DNA of 6,315 nucleotides from Brevundimonas vancanneytii (GCA_945874855.1 CAMCIP010000136.1:1-6315), one strand, 5' to 3'; positions 1 through 5,444 are shown, numbered from the stretch's first letter. Notes: a model not told the origin generated them from the letters alone. Made by a program: numbers and translations.

Positions 1-2
1 CC

Positions 3-551
3 TCTGTCGTGGCCAATCCGCCCTGGTATGTGCCGGCGGGCATCGCGCGCAACGAGATCCTGCCGCGCGGCCCGGCCTATCTGGCCGCCAACGACATGTA
101 CATCCAGAACGGCACGGTGATCCAGCGCGCCGGCCCCCGTGCCGCCCTGGGCTATGTGAAGTTCGAACTGCGCGACAGCTACGCCATCTTCCTGCACGAT
201 ACCCCGTCAAAGGCCGCCTTCAACAACGCCTACCGCCACCGCTCGCATGGCTGCGTCCGGGTCCAGAATGCGGTGGAGTTCGCGCGCCTGCTGCTGTCGC
301 CCGATCCGGTCAAACTGGCCGAGTTCGACACGGCCCAGGACAACCGTCGCACCACCCGGGTCACCACCGGCCGCGAGATCGGCGTGCGTCTGCTGTACTG
401 GACGGCCTTCGTCGACGGTCAGGGCCGCGTCGCCTTCCGCGAGGACGTCTACCGCCGCGACGGCAAGCTGGCCGACGCCCTGGGCATTGCGGTGAACCTG
501 CCGGCCCCGGTCATCGACGGCCGTGCCGACGCCAACGACGTCGGGCCGTAG
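3..551 (+). CDS. L,D-transpeptidase (YkuD domain), C-terminal part; 5' end outside window
   Basis: This is the C-terminal part of a periplasmic L,D-transpeptidase, an enzyme that makes 3-3 peptide cross-links in peptidoglycan or attaches proteins to it. The signature is SHGCVRV, with the catalytic Cys codon at 252-254, preceded by FLHDTPSKAAF, which carries the upstream conserved His-Asp. The run SVVANPPWYVPAGIA just before it resembles the segment entering the catalytic domain of YcbB/LdtD-like enzymes, so this is probably that large subfamily, whose members usually exceed 400 residues. The frame is open to the left edge. A GTG at position 9 is in frame but lies inside conserved sequence, so it is not the true start. 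The signal peptide and any scaffold or peptidoglycan-binding domain would lie outside the window. About 65 residues follow the YkuD core. The gene converges on rcdA with an 8-bp gap and no visible terminator. The family call is firm; the subfamily is inferred. Confidence 0.9.
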   Translation, partial: SVVANPPWYVPAGIARNEILPRGPAYLAANDMYIQNGTVIQRAGPRAALGYVKFELRDSYAIFLHDTPSKAAFNNAYRHRSHGCVRVQNAVEFARLLLSPDPVKLAEFDTAQDNRRTTRVTTGREIGVRLLYWTAFVDGQGRVAFREDVYRRDGKLADALGIAVNLPAPVIDGRADANDVGP

Positions 552-559
552 ATCGCGGC

Positions 560-1093
560 TTAACCCCCGAAGGCCGCCGACAGGCGATCCATCTGGCTGA
601 GGACCGGGTTCACCGCCTCCTCGGCCGGGCCGTCCACATACATGCGGCGATCCAGGTGCAGGGCGCGTTCGTACAGACGCTCGGCACGCACGACATGTTC
701 GATCAGGGCGATCGGCAGTTCGGAATGGCTGGGCGTCTCGCGCGCTTTCGGCGCGGCCAGGCGATAGCGGGGATCACAGGCGGCCTCGGCCGTCATGTCG
801 CCCTCGCGCACCGCGCGCTGGACCAGCAGCCACGACGCCATCTGCATCAGCCGCGTGGTCAGGGCCATGCTCTCGGACGCATATTCCAGCGCCGCCGTGC
901 GCGACAGCAGCTTGGACTCGCGTCGGCCGTCCCCGTCCAGATAGGCGGCGACGTCCTCGACCAGCTCCATCCCCTCGCGGAAGGTGCGCTCGAACAGCTC
1001 CGAGGCCGCGAAGTCGCGCACGACTGCGGCGCGCGGGCGGCCTGAAGGCGAAACGGAGGCGACGCCGTCAACCATGGAATCCATCAACATCAT
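560..1093 (-). CDS. rcdA: RcdA-like ClpXP adaptor (DUF1465 family)
   Basis: The 177-residue product matches my recollection of the DUF1465 family, whose known member is Caulobacter RcdA. RcdA is a cytoplasmic adaptor that binds CpdR-primed ClpXP, helps deliver substrates such as TacA, and with PopA and cyclic-di-GMP promotes CtrA degradation at the G1-S transition. Visible features are a conserved FAASELFERTFREGM start to the fold (residues 28-42) and a mainly helical body. Helices are likely near 28-52, 62-98 and 125-150, with LTTRLMQMASWLLVQRAVREG in the second, and a short tail follows. This suits the three-helix bundle of RcdA. The start is uncertain: in-frame ATGs lie at 1093, 1090, 1084 and 1075, none with a clear Shine-Dalgarno sequence, and the first 20 or so residues look unconserved. 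A DUF1192 gene lies 74 bp upstream on the same strand and may be co-transcribed. The name is by family recognition, not by search. Confidence 0.85.
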   Translation of the reverse strand: MMLMDSMVDGVASVSPSGRPRAAVVRDFAASELFERTFREGMELVEDVAAYLDGDGRRESKLLSRTAALEYASESMALTTRLMQMASWLLVQRAVREGDMTAEAACDPRYRLAAPKARETPSHSELPIALIEHVVRAERLYERALHLDRRMYVDGPAEEAVNPVLSQMDRLSAAFGG

Positions 1094-1167
1094 GACCAGG
1101 CGACGCTTTCTCTACGGACGGACGCTTCAGGTCCGTGACGAGGCGGTGTGCAACCCTCATGCCAGCC

Positions 1168-1371
1168 TCAGCCCCCGAAGTTGAACAGGGCGTCGGCGGC
1201 CGACTTGCGCTCGGCCTTGTTGGCCATGGCGGCACGGGTCCGCACGATTTCGGCCTCGAGGGCGGCGATCCGCTCCTGACAGTCCTCGACCGAATGCAGA
1301 TCCAGGTCCTCACGGCCCAGTTCGGCCAGCGGGCCGCGCACGCGCCGCGGCTCCAGATCCTCGAACGACAT
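1168..1371 (-). CDS. DUF1192 family small protein
   Basis: This is a 67-residue protein of unknown function that I assign to DUF1192, a family of short alphaproteobacterial proteins. It begins MSFEDLEPRRV and has a helical, coiled-coil-prone middle (DCQERIAALEAEIVRTRAAM). It ends KSAADALFNFGG, an aromatic/glycine terminus I associate with the family. I chose the ATG at 1371 because AAGGAGG (1377-1383) lies 5 nt upstream. A longer frame starting 24 nt further up would place the ribosome-binding site inside the gene. It lies upstream of rcdA on the same strand, so the two probably share a transcript, and it diverges from the quinone oxidoreductase gene across 75 bp. No enzymatic motif, signal peptide or membrane segment is visible. 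I would not assign a function beyond a possible small helical binding or scaffolding protein. Confidence 0.8.
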   Translation of the reverse strand: MSFEDLEPRRVRGPLAELGREDLDLHSVEDCQERIAALEAEIVRTRAAMANKAERKSAADALFNFGG

Positions 1372-1376
1372 GTCGG

Positions 1377-1383
1377 CCTCCTT
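1377..1383 (-). promoter_or_regulatory. Shine-Dalgarno sequence of the DUF1192 gene
   Basis: On the minus strand AAGGAGG lies 5 nt before the ATG at 1371. It is near-perfect anti-16S complementarity and fixes the start of this small gene. Confidence 0.8.
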
Positions 1384-1411
1384 GGCGGCACGCAACCTGG
1401 CCCTCTATGAA
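1382..1411 (+). promoter_or_regulatory. Candidate housekeeping promoter for the quinone oxidoreductase gene
   Basis: TTGGCG (1382-1387) and TATGAA (1406-1411) are separated by 18 nt on the plus strand, each matching four of six bases of the general -35/-10 consensus. Transcription would start near 1418, about 30 nt before the preferred ATG at 1447. The 75-bp divergent gap must also hold the promoter for the DUF1192/rcdA side. The match is modest and could be chance. Confidence 0.25.
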
Positions 1412-1446
1412 GCGCGCGGGGGCGGCGCTTGGCAAGCGAGGACCGG

Positions 1447-2418
1447 ATGCGGACAGTTGAGATCGACAGCGACGCGGGCCCGGCCGGGGCCCTGCGCCTG
1501 GGCGAACGCCCCGATCCGGTGGCGGGTCCGGGTCAGGTTCTGATCCGCGTCGCCGCCGCCGGGGTCAATCGCCCCGACCTGTTGCAGCGCGCAGGCCTCT
1601 ATCCCCCGCCGCCGGGGGCCAGCCCGGTTCTCGGCCTTGAGGTCGCCGGCACGGTCTCGGCCCTGGGCGAGGGCGTGACCACCTGGCGGGTCGGCGACCG
1701 CGTCTGCGCCCTGCTGGGCGGCGGCGGCTATGCGGACCTTGCGGCGGTCGACGCCCGCCACCTCCTGCCGATCCCCGAGGGCCTGGACCTGGTTCAGGCC
1801 GCCGCCCTGCCCGAGACCGTCTGTACCGTCTTCGCCAATGTGTTCGAGGCGGGCGGGCTGAAGCCCGGCGAAACCCTTCTGGTCCACGGCGCCACCAGCG
1901 GCATCGGCGTGACGGCGATCCAGATGGCCCGGGCCCGGGGGGCGCGGGTGGTCGCCACCTCCCGCGGGGCGGCCAAGGCGCAGGCCGCGCGAGACCTCGG
2001 CGCCGAGGTCTCGCTGGACGCCACCGCCGACGACCTCATTGAAGGCATCCGCGCCGCCGGCGGGGCCGACGTCATTCTCGACATGGTGGGAGCCGCCTAT
2101 GCGGAGCTCAATCAGGCCGTCCTGAACCCTCACGGCCGCTGGGTGGTGATCGGAACCCAGTCAGGCCCGCTGGCGCAGATCGACCTGATGCGGCTGATGC
2201 TGAAGCGTCAGATCCTGACCGGATCGACCCTGCGGGCCCGCCCGGCCGAGGAAAAGGCGAGGCTGATCGCCGAGGTGCGGCGCCTCGCCTGGCCCTGGGT
2301 CGTCGACGGCCGTCTGCGCCCGCCGATCGACGCGACCTTCGACCTGGCGGATGCGCGTCTCGCCCACCTCCGGCTGGAGGCGGGCGAGCACGTCGGCAAG
2401 ATCGTCCTGACGGTCTGA
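1447..2418 (+). CDS. NAD(P)H:quinone oxidoreductase, PIG3/zeta-crystallin type (MDR superfamily)
   Basis: The product is a 323-residue zinc-free medium-chain dehydrogenase/reductase, expected to be cytoplasmic and to reduce quinones or related enones with NADPH. The N-terminal GroES-like part carries AAAGVNRPDLLQRAGLYPPP (residues 37-56) and PVLGLEVAGTV (60-70), typical of the PIG3 subfamily (TIGR02824). The Rossmann part has LVHGATSGIGVTAIQMA (145-161), and then GADVILDMVG (206-215), GRWVVIGTQSG (230-240) and LTGSTLRAR (257-265). The C-terminus EAGEHVGKIVLTV is also typical. The structural and catalytic zinc ligands of alcohol dehydrogenases are absent, as expected, and the length is normal. 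I chose ATG 1447 because GAGG (1438-1441) lies 5 nt upstream; an in-frame TTG at 1429 would add six residues but is less likely. It converges on the crystallin gene with a 7-bp gap. The substrate cannot be read from sequence. Confidence 0.92.
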   Translation: MRTVEIDSDAGPAGALRLGERPDPVAGPGQVLIRVAAAGVNRPDLLQRAGLYPPPPGASPVLGLEVAGTVSALGEGVTTWRVGDRVCALLGGGGYADLAAVDARHLLPIPEGLDLVQAAALPETVCTVFANVFEAGGLKPGETLLVHGATSGIGVTAIQMARARGARVVATSRGAAKAQAARDLGAEVSLDATADDLIEGIRAAGGADVILDMVGAAYAELNQAVLNPHGRWVVIGTQSGPLAQIDLMRLMLKRQILTGSTLRARPAEEKARLIAEVRRLAWPWVVDGRLRPPIDATFDLADARLAHLRLEAGEHVGKIVLTV

Positions 2419-2425
2419 GGCCGCC

Positions 2426-3049
2426 TTACCAGTTGTTCCAGCCGCCGCCCCGACCGACGGGACGCAGCGACGAGATGCGGTCGTTCATGCCGAAGTTCGA
2501 CAGGTTGCGCACATCGCCGGTAAAGCGCTGGCAGTAACCGCGGAAATAGGCGTCGGTGCAGGCCTCCCACTCGCCGCGGAACTCCATCGAACTGATCCGG
2601 TCGTTGAAGCCGGAGTTGGAAAGGTTCGGCACCTCGCCGCGGAAGGTCGTGGACGCGCCCCGGAAATTGGCGTCGGCATAGACGACAATGCCCTGCCCCC
2701 CGCCGTTCCAGCCGCCGCCGCCGCCGCCGCCGGGCCAGCCACCGCCACCGCCGCCGCCACCGCGGTCCTCATAGGTCCCCCGGTGAGGGCCGCAGACAAG
2801 AAGGCCGTCGTTGTTGGAGATGTTGTACGGTCCGCACTGCTGCAGCGAGATCGAGGTCTCCCGCAGACGTCCCCGCCGGTCGCGGCAGTCGGCATACAGC
2901 CGGCCCCGGTTGACGTATTCCTCCTGGCAGCTGTCACGATAGTCGCCACGGGGCGCGCCGCGCTGGGCGCCGGGATCCTGGGGGGCACCCAGGGGGTCCT
3001 GGGCACCCAGGGCAAGGGCCGCGACGGCGGCGAGTTCGACGATCGACAT
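2426..3049 (-). CDS. Predicted secreted protein: half CVNH lectin-like domain, Gly-rich linker, double beta/gamma-crystallin motif
   Basis: This 207-residue protein has four visible parts. Residues 1-18 form a hydrophobic leader (MSIVELAAVAALALGA), a short probable signal peptide without a basic n-region. Residues 36-88 resemble one cyanovirin-N homology repeat, with Cys pairs 41/55 and 72/86 and the block ISNNDGLLVC; the 14-residue spacing of the first pair matches the Cys8-Cys22 disulfide spacing of cyanovirin-N. Residues 97-119 are a glycine linker broken only by WP and WN. Residues 121-198 are two beta/gamma-crystallin Greek-key motifs, each with an xxxFRG hairpin and an NDRISS calcium site (149-154, 189-194). 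The second also has Cys164/Cys173. The likely role is an extracytoplasmic calcium-stabilised, possibly glycan-binding protein; that role is inferred. GGAGGAGG 7 nt upstream, and an in-frame TAG just above it, fix the start. A general-stress-type promoter may precede it. Confidence 0.85.
   Translation of the reverse strand: MSIVELAAVAALALGAQDPLGAPQDPGAQRGAPRGDYRDSCQEEYVNRGRLYADCRDRRGRLRETSISLQQCGPYNISNNDGLLVCGPHRGTYEDRGGGGGGGGWPGGGGGGGWNGGGQGIVVYADANFRGASTTFRGEVPNLSNSGFNDRISSMEFRGEWEACTDAYFRGYCQRFTGDVRNLSNFGMNDRISSLRPVGRGGGWNNW
2700..2763 (-). repeat. GC-rich triplet repeat encoding the glycine linker
   Basis: A near-continuous run of GCC/CCG triplets on the plus strand reads as GGC/GGT glycine codons on the minus strand. 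It gives eight glycines, WP, seven glycines, WN and three more glycines. Such tracts can change length by replication slippage without shifting the frame, so linker length probably varies between strains. Confidence 0.85.
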
Positions 3050-3056
3050 GGGGTGT

Positions 3057-3064
3057 CCTCCTCC
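3057..3064 (-). promoter_or_regulatory. Shine-Dalgarno sequence of the CVNH/crystallin gene
   Basis: GGAGGAGG lies 7 nt upstream of the ATG at 3049. It is among the strongest ribosome-binding sites in the window and suggests efficient translation. Confidence 0.8.
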
Positions 3065-3081
3065 AGACCTCTACGACGCAC

Positions 3082-3106
3082 AACGCGTCTTCGGGACCAA
3101 TGTTCA
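3082..3106 (-). promoter_or_regulatory. Candidate EcfG/SigT-type general stress promoter of the CVNH/crystallin gene
   Basis: On the minus strand TGAAC (3106-3102) is followed after exactly 16 nt by CGTT (3085-3082). The alphaproteobacterial general-stress sigma factor EcfG (SigT in Caulobacter) is known to use GGAAC-N16/17-CGTT, so this matches eight of nine positions with the right spacing. The -10 element ends about 32 nt before the ATG, leaving room for a short leader with the strong ribosome-binding site. The first -35 base is wrong, so this is a candidate only. Confidence 0.3.
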
Positions 3107-3187
3107 CCGGCCAGGATGAACCTTGGCTGTACGACATCGGCAGGTTCGCGATCACATTCGGGCGAGACCGCCTTGCGCCCCCTTCAA

Positions 3188-3210
3188 CCGTTCCCTTTTT
3201 CGTCGAACGG
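3188..3210. repeat. Perfect 6-bp inverted repeat in the crystallin/trcR divergent region
   Basis: CCGTTC (3188-3193) and GAACGG (3205-3210) are perfect inverted copies separated by 11 nt containing a T-run. The 17-bp centre-to-centre spacing, nearly two helical turns, would suit a dimeric repressor or activator site. It lies about 100 nt upstream of the trcR ATG, next to an AT-richer patch (CCTATAGC, 3212-3219) that could be a -10 region. Its function is inferred. Confidence 0.3.
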
Positions 3211-3230
3211 GCCTATAGCGCAATCCTCCG

Positions 3231-3267
3231 CGCCCGGCCGAAAGGTCGGGCGCCGTCATTTTCGGCG
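3231..3267 (+). promoter_or_regulatory. Two overlapping hairpins in the probable trcR leader
   Basis: CGCCCGGCC (3231-3239) pairs with GGTCGGGCG (3244-3252) through one G-U pair around a GAAA tetraloop, giving a compact 9-bp stem. CGCCG (3251-3255) pairs with CGGCG (3263-3267) around TCATTTT. The two stems share bases 3251-3252, so they cannot both form fully. They lie 40-76 nt upstream of the trcR ATG and would be in its leader if transcription starts near 3226 or earlier. No transcription start is known, and a role in controlling trcR is speculative. Confidence 0.3.
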
Positions 3268-3306
3268 GTCCGCGCCCTGCGGCCGCCTCGTACCCGGAAC
3301 GACGTC

Positions 3307-3978
3307 ATGACCGACATCCTGATGCCCAAGGCCACCGCGGTCTGGCTGGTCGAGAACACCTCCCTGACCTTCGACCAGATCGCCGCCTTCTGCGGTCTGC
3401 ACCCGCTGGAGGTGCGCGGCATCGCCGACGGCGACGTGGCCCGCGACATCCGCGGCGCCGATCCCCTCGTCAACGGCCAGCTGACCCGCGAGGAGCTGGA
3501 CCGCGCCCAGGCCGACGAGGCCTATCGCATGAAGGCCGTGGTCAGCCGCCACGCCGAGATGATGAAGCCCGGCAAGCCCGCGCCCAAATACACCCCCGTC
3601 TCGCGCCGCCAGGACCGTCCCGACGCCATCCTGTGGTTCGTCAAGAACCACCCCGAGGTGACCGACGCCCAGATCTCCAAACTGCTCGGCACCACCAAGT
3701 CGACCATCGAGAGCGTGCGCAACCGCACCCACTGGAACAGCCCCAACATCAAGCCGGTCGATCCGGTGACCCTGGGCCTGGTCGGCCAGCTGGTGCTGGA
3801 CGACCTGATCCGGAAGGCGGCCGACAAGAAGGCCCGCGACGACGCCAAGGCCGGCGGCCCGACCCTGCAGGCCGCCGCCGAGGCCCCGGCCGAGCCCGAG
3901 TTCGTCCCGGATGCGGCCGAGCCCCGTCGTGCCCAGCCGACCGCCGAATCCGTCTTCGGCCCGCGCGACGGCTCCTGA
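3307..3978 (+). CDS. trcR: TrcR-like cell-cycle transcriptional regulator (DUF1013 family)
   Basis: The 223-residue product belongs by recognition to the alphaproteobacterial DUF1013 family, now generally annotated as cell cycle transcriptional regulator TrcR. Two helix-turn-helix-like segments are visible. Residues 11-42 contain VWLVENTSLTFDQIAAFCGL and 108-140 contain LWFVKNHPEVTDAQISKLLG followed by TTKSTIESVRNR, a good recognition-helix candidate. They look like an internal duplication. The linker between them (43-105) is charged and contains the conserved-looking RMKAVVSRHAEMMKPGKPAPKYTPVSRRQDRPDAI stretch, which starts at residue 74. Residues 147-172 form a likely helical region, and the tail (173-223) is Ala/Pro/Glu-rich and probably disordered. 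I chose ATG 3307 because conservation begins there; only a weak GGA lies upstream, and the longer open frame before it reads as leader DNA. A hairpin terminator follows the stop. DNA targets are not deducible. Confidence 0.85.
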   Translation: MTDILMPKATAVWLVENTSLTFDQIAAFCGLHPLEVRGIADGDVARDIRGADPLVNGQLTREELDRAQADEAYRMKAVVSRHAEMMKPGKPAPKYTPVSRRQDRPDAILWFVKNHPEVTDAQISKLLGTTKSTIESVRNRTHWNSPNIKPVDPVTLGLVGQLVLDDLIRKAADKKARDDAKAGGPTLQAAAEAPAEPEFVPDAAEPRRAQPTAESVFGPRDGS

Positions 3979-3985
3979 CCACGAA

Positions 3986-4017
3986 AAACGGCCCCGGGCG
4001 CAGGCCCGGAGCCGTTT
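3986..4017. terminator. Bidirectional intrinsic terminator between trcR and the DUF465 gene
   Basis: AAACGGCCCCGGGC (3986-3999) and GCCCGGAGCCGTTT (4004-4017) form a 14-bp stem with one mismatch around a GCAG loop. On the plus strand the stem ends in TTT then CTC, starting 8 nt after the trcR stop. On the minus strand the A-run at 3984-3988 becomes a five-U tract, ending the DUF465 transcript about 30 nt after its stop. It is the only convincing terminator in the window. Confidence 0.8.
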
Positions 4018-4047
4018 CTCATTCGAGGCGGGCGCGCGGCCCGGCGA

Positions 4048-4224
4048 TCAGGTCGGCCGGGTCTCCGCCAGGGCCGTAATCTGTTCCTTAAGTCGCAGCT
4101 TTCGCAGTTTCAGCGCCTTCAAGTGCAGCGAGTCCGCGGAGGGGTGGCCCATTTCGCGCCGGATTTCGGTTTCCAGCGAGCGGTGACGGTTTCCCAATTC
4201 GCGAATACGAGCCTCAATGGTCAT
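4048..4224 (-). CDS. DUF465 (YdcH-like) small helical protein
   Basis: A 58-residue protein beginning MTIEARIRELGNRHRSLETEI and continuing with a second helix rich in Leu and Lys/Arg (HLKALKLRKLRLKEQITAL). This two-helix, coiled-coil-prone pattern is that of DUF465, a widespread small-protein family of unknown function. I chose the ATG at 4224 because GGAGG (4233-4237) lies 8 nt upstream. An in-frame ATG at 4239 would put that site inside the gene and add five unconserved residues. It diverges from ubiX across 118 bp that contains two palindromes and a GANTC site, and converges on trcR at a shared terminator. No membrane segment, signal or catalytic motif is visible. A second family member lies about 1.2 kb away. 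Confidence 0.8.
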   Translation of the reverse strand: MTIEARIRELGNRHRSLETEIRREMGHPSADSLHLKALKLRKLRLKEQITALAETRPT

Positions 4225-4232
4225 GGCTTGCG

Positions 4233-4237
4233 CCTCC
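4233..4237 (-). promoter_or_regulatory. Shine-Dalgarno sequence of the first DUF465 gene
   Basis: GGAGG lies 8 nt upstream of ATG 4224 on the minus strand and favours that start over the in-frame ATG at 4239. Confidence 0.7.
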
Positions 4238-4282
4238 ATGGTCTAGGGACATCGTCAGTGAGCGCCGCTATTGACGCGCTGT

Positions 4283-4308
4283 GGAATCACATTCCGGTGA
4301 CGCGCGTC
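4283..4308. promoter_or_regulatory. Paired palindromes and a GANTC site in the DUF465/ubiX divergent promoter region
   Basis: GGAATcacATTCC (4283-4295) is a perfect 5-bp inverted repeat with a 3-nt centre, and GACGCGCGTC (4299-4308) is a perfect 10-bp palindrome 3 nt downstream. The first contains GAATC (4284-4288), a GANTC site, the target of the cell-cycle methyltransferase CcrM in Caulobacterales. TTGACG (4271-4276) lies just upstream but has no good -10 partner. The place and symmetry suit operator sites; no regulator can be named. Confidence 0.35.
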
Positions 4309-4342
4309 AGACGCGAGGCCGGATCGGAGCCGGGACGCGAAC

Positions 4343-4945
4343 ATGGTCGATGAAGCGAACGCAGCCGCCTCCCACCCGCCGCGCGTCGTGGTGGGCATTT
4401 CCGGGGCCTCGGGCGTCATCTACGGGGTCCGCGCCCTGGATGCCCTGCGTGAACTTGGGGTGGAAAGCCATCTGGTGGTGTCGCGCGCGGCCCTGCTGAC
4501 CCTGTCGCAGGAGACCGACCTGTCCGCCGACGACCTGACCGGCCGCGCCGATGTGGTGCACCGCCTGGCCGACGTCGGGGCCACCATTGCCTCCGGCTCG
4601 TTCCGGACCCTGGGCATGCTGGTCGCCCCCTGTTCGGTCCGCACCATGAGCGAGATCGCCACCGGCGTGACCTCCAGCCTGCTGACCCGCGCCGCCGACG
4701 TGACGCTGAAGGAGCGCCGCCCCCTGGTCCTGATGGTGCGCGAGACGCCGCTGCACCTGGGCCATCTGCGCACCCTGGTGTCCCTGGCCGAGATGGGGGC
4801 CATCATCGCCCCGCCCGTGCCCGCCTTCTACGCCCGGCCCGAAACCGTGGCCGATCTGGTGGACCAGTCGGTGGGCCGGGCGCTGGACGCCCTGGGTCTG
4901 GACTGGTCGGCCGTGCGCCGCTGGCAGGGTCTGGCCCCCGCATGA
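4343..4945 (+). CDS. ubiX: Flavin prenyltransferase UbiX
   Basis: The 200-residue product joins dimethylallyl phosphate to FMN to make prenylated FMN, the cofactor of UbiD-type decarboxylases. With UbiD this supports decarboxylation of polyprenyl-4-hydroxybenzoate in ubiquinone synthesis. Diagnostic motifs are VVVGISGASG (residues 15-24), the flavin-binding start; SGSF (84-87); APCSVRTMSEIATG (95-108); RAADVTLKERRPLVLMVRET (116-135); and PPVPAFYARPETV (157-169). Length and order fit the family. The first 13 residues are a polar extension. The start is ATG 4343, with only a weak GGGAC about 6 nt upstream. The stop overlaps the next start as ATGA, so translation is probably coupled. Its promoter should lie in the 118-bp region shared with the DUF465 gene. 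No ubiD is visible. Confidence 0.95.
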   Translation: MVDEANAAASHPPRVVVGISGASGVIYGVRALDALRELGVESHLVVSRAALLTLSQETDLSADDLTGRADVVHRLADVGATIASGSFRTLGMLVAPCSVRTMSEIATGVTSSLLTRAADVTLKERRPLVLMVRETPLHLGHLRTLVSLAEMGAIIAPPVPAFYARPETVADLVDQSVGRALDALGLDWSAVRRWQGLAPA

Positions 4946-5418
4946 GCGCAGCCGACGACCTGTGGACCTGGGCCGTCGCCGCCTATGGCCGCGAAGGCGT
5001 GTCCGAGGCCTGTCTGGAGCTGCAGGACATCCACGGCCAGATCGTGCCCCTGCTGCTCTGGACCGTCTGGGCCGCCGGATCGGGGCGCGCGCTGGACGAC
5101 GCGGCGATCGAGGCCGCCATCGACGTCGCCCGGGTCTGGGACCAGACCGCCGTCTCCCCCCTGCGCGCCATCCGCCGCGCCCTGAAGGTCCCGCTGATCG
5201 ACATGGACCCCGAGGCGCGCGAGGCCCTGCGGGCCCGGGTCAAGGCGACCGAGCTGGAGGCAGAGCGCCGGCTGCTGATCGGCCTCGCCGCCCTCGCCCC
5301 CGAGCCGTCCGGGCAGCCCCTCCCCGCCCTGCCCGACCTGCTGCGCGTCGCCCGCGCCTGGGGCGGCGCGATTCCGCGTCCCGGCCTGACCCGTCTGGTC
5401 GAGCGCCTCGGGTCGTGA
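4942..5418 (+). CDS. TIGR02444/DUF2390 family protein
   Basis: A 158-residue protein of unknown function. Its N-terminal half, with DDLWTWAVAAYGREGVSEAC (residues 5-24), LELQDIHGQIVPLLLW (25-40) and a later RVWDQTAVSPLRAIRRALK (64-82), matches my recollection of the TIGR02444 (DUF2390) family. That family is helical and defined by the Cys-Leu-x-Leu-Gln-Asp block. The rest is a charged helical region (EAREALRARVKATELEAERRL) and a proline-rich stretch. There is no signal peptide or clear membrane segment; LLLW is a short hydrophobic patch only. The gene starts inside the ubiX stop (ATGA), the clearest sign of an operon in the window. A link to UbiX or ubiquinone synthesis is suggested only by this position. 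Confidence 0.8.
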   Translation: MSAADDLWTWAVAAYGREGVSEACLELQDIHGQIVPLLLWTVWAAGSGRALDDAAIEAAIDVARVWDQTAVSPLRAIRRALKVPLIDMDPEAREALRARVKATELEAERRLLIGLAALAPEPSGQPLPALPDLLRVARAWGGAIPRPGLTRLVERLGS

Positions 5419-5444
5419 GATAAGCCGCCGCCACGGACTGGGCC

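Noticed and set aside
656..1045. Open frame antisense to rcdA
   Set aside because: It is a by-product of G/C-biased third positions in rcdA; the translation has no recognisable domain or ribosome-binding site.
1118..1136. ACGGAC/GTCCGT hairpin between the DUF1192 and rcdA genes
   Set aside because: The stem is only 6 bp with a 7-nt loop and no T-run, so it supports neither a terminator nor a named regulatory element.
1405..2133. Long open frame antisense to the quinone oxidoreductase gene
   Set aside because: Its product is a Gly/Ala/Arg-rich low-complexity string, whereas the plus strand encodes a full conserved MDR protein.
2700..2763. CRISPR-like or tandem-repeat array
   Set aside because: The repetition is codon-level glycine coding within an open gene; there are no spaced direct repeats.
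3100..3306. N-terminal extension of TrcR by 69 residues
   Set aside because: The extension lacks family similarity, its frame crosses the palindromes, and TrcR conservation begins at ATG 3307.
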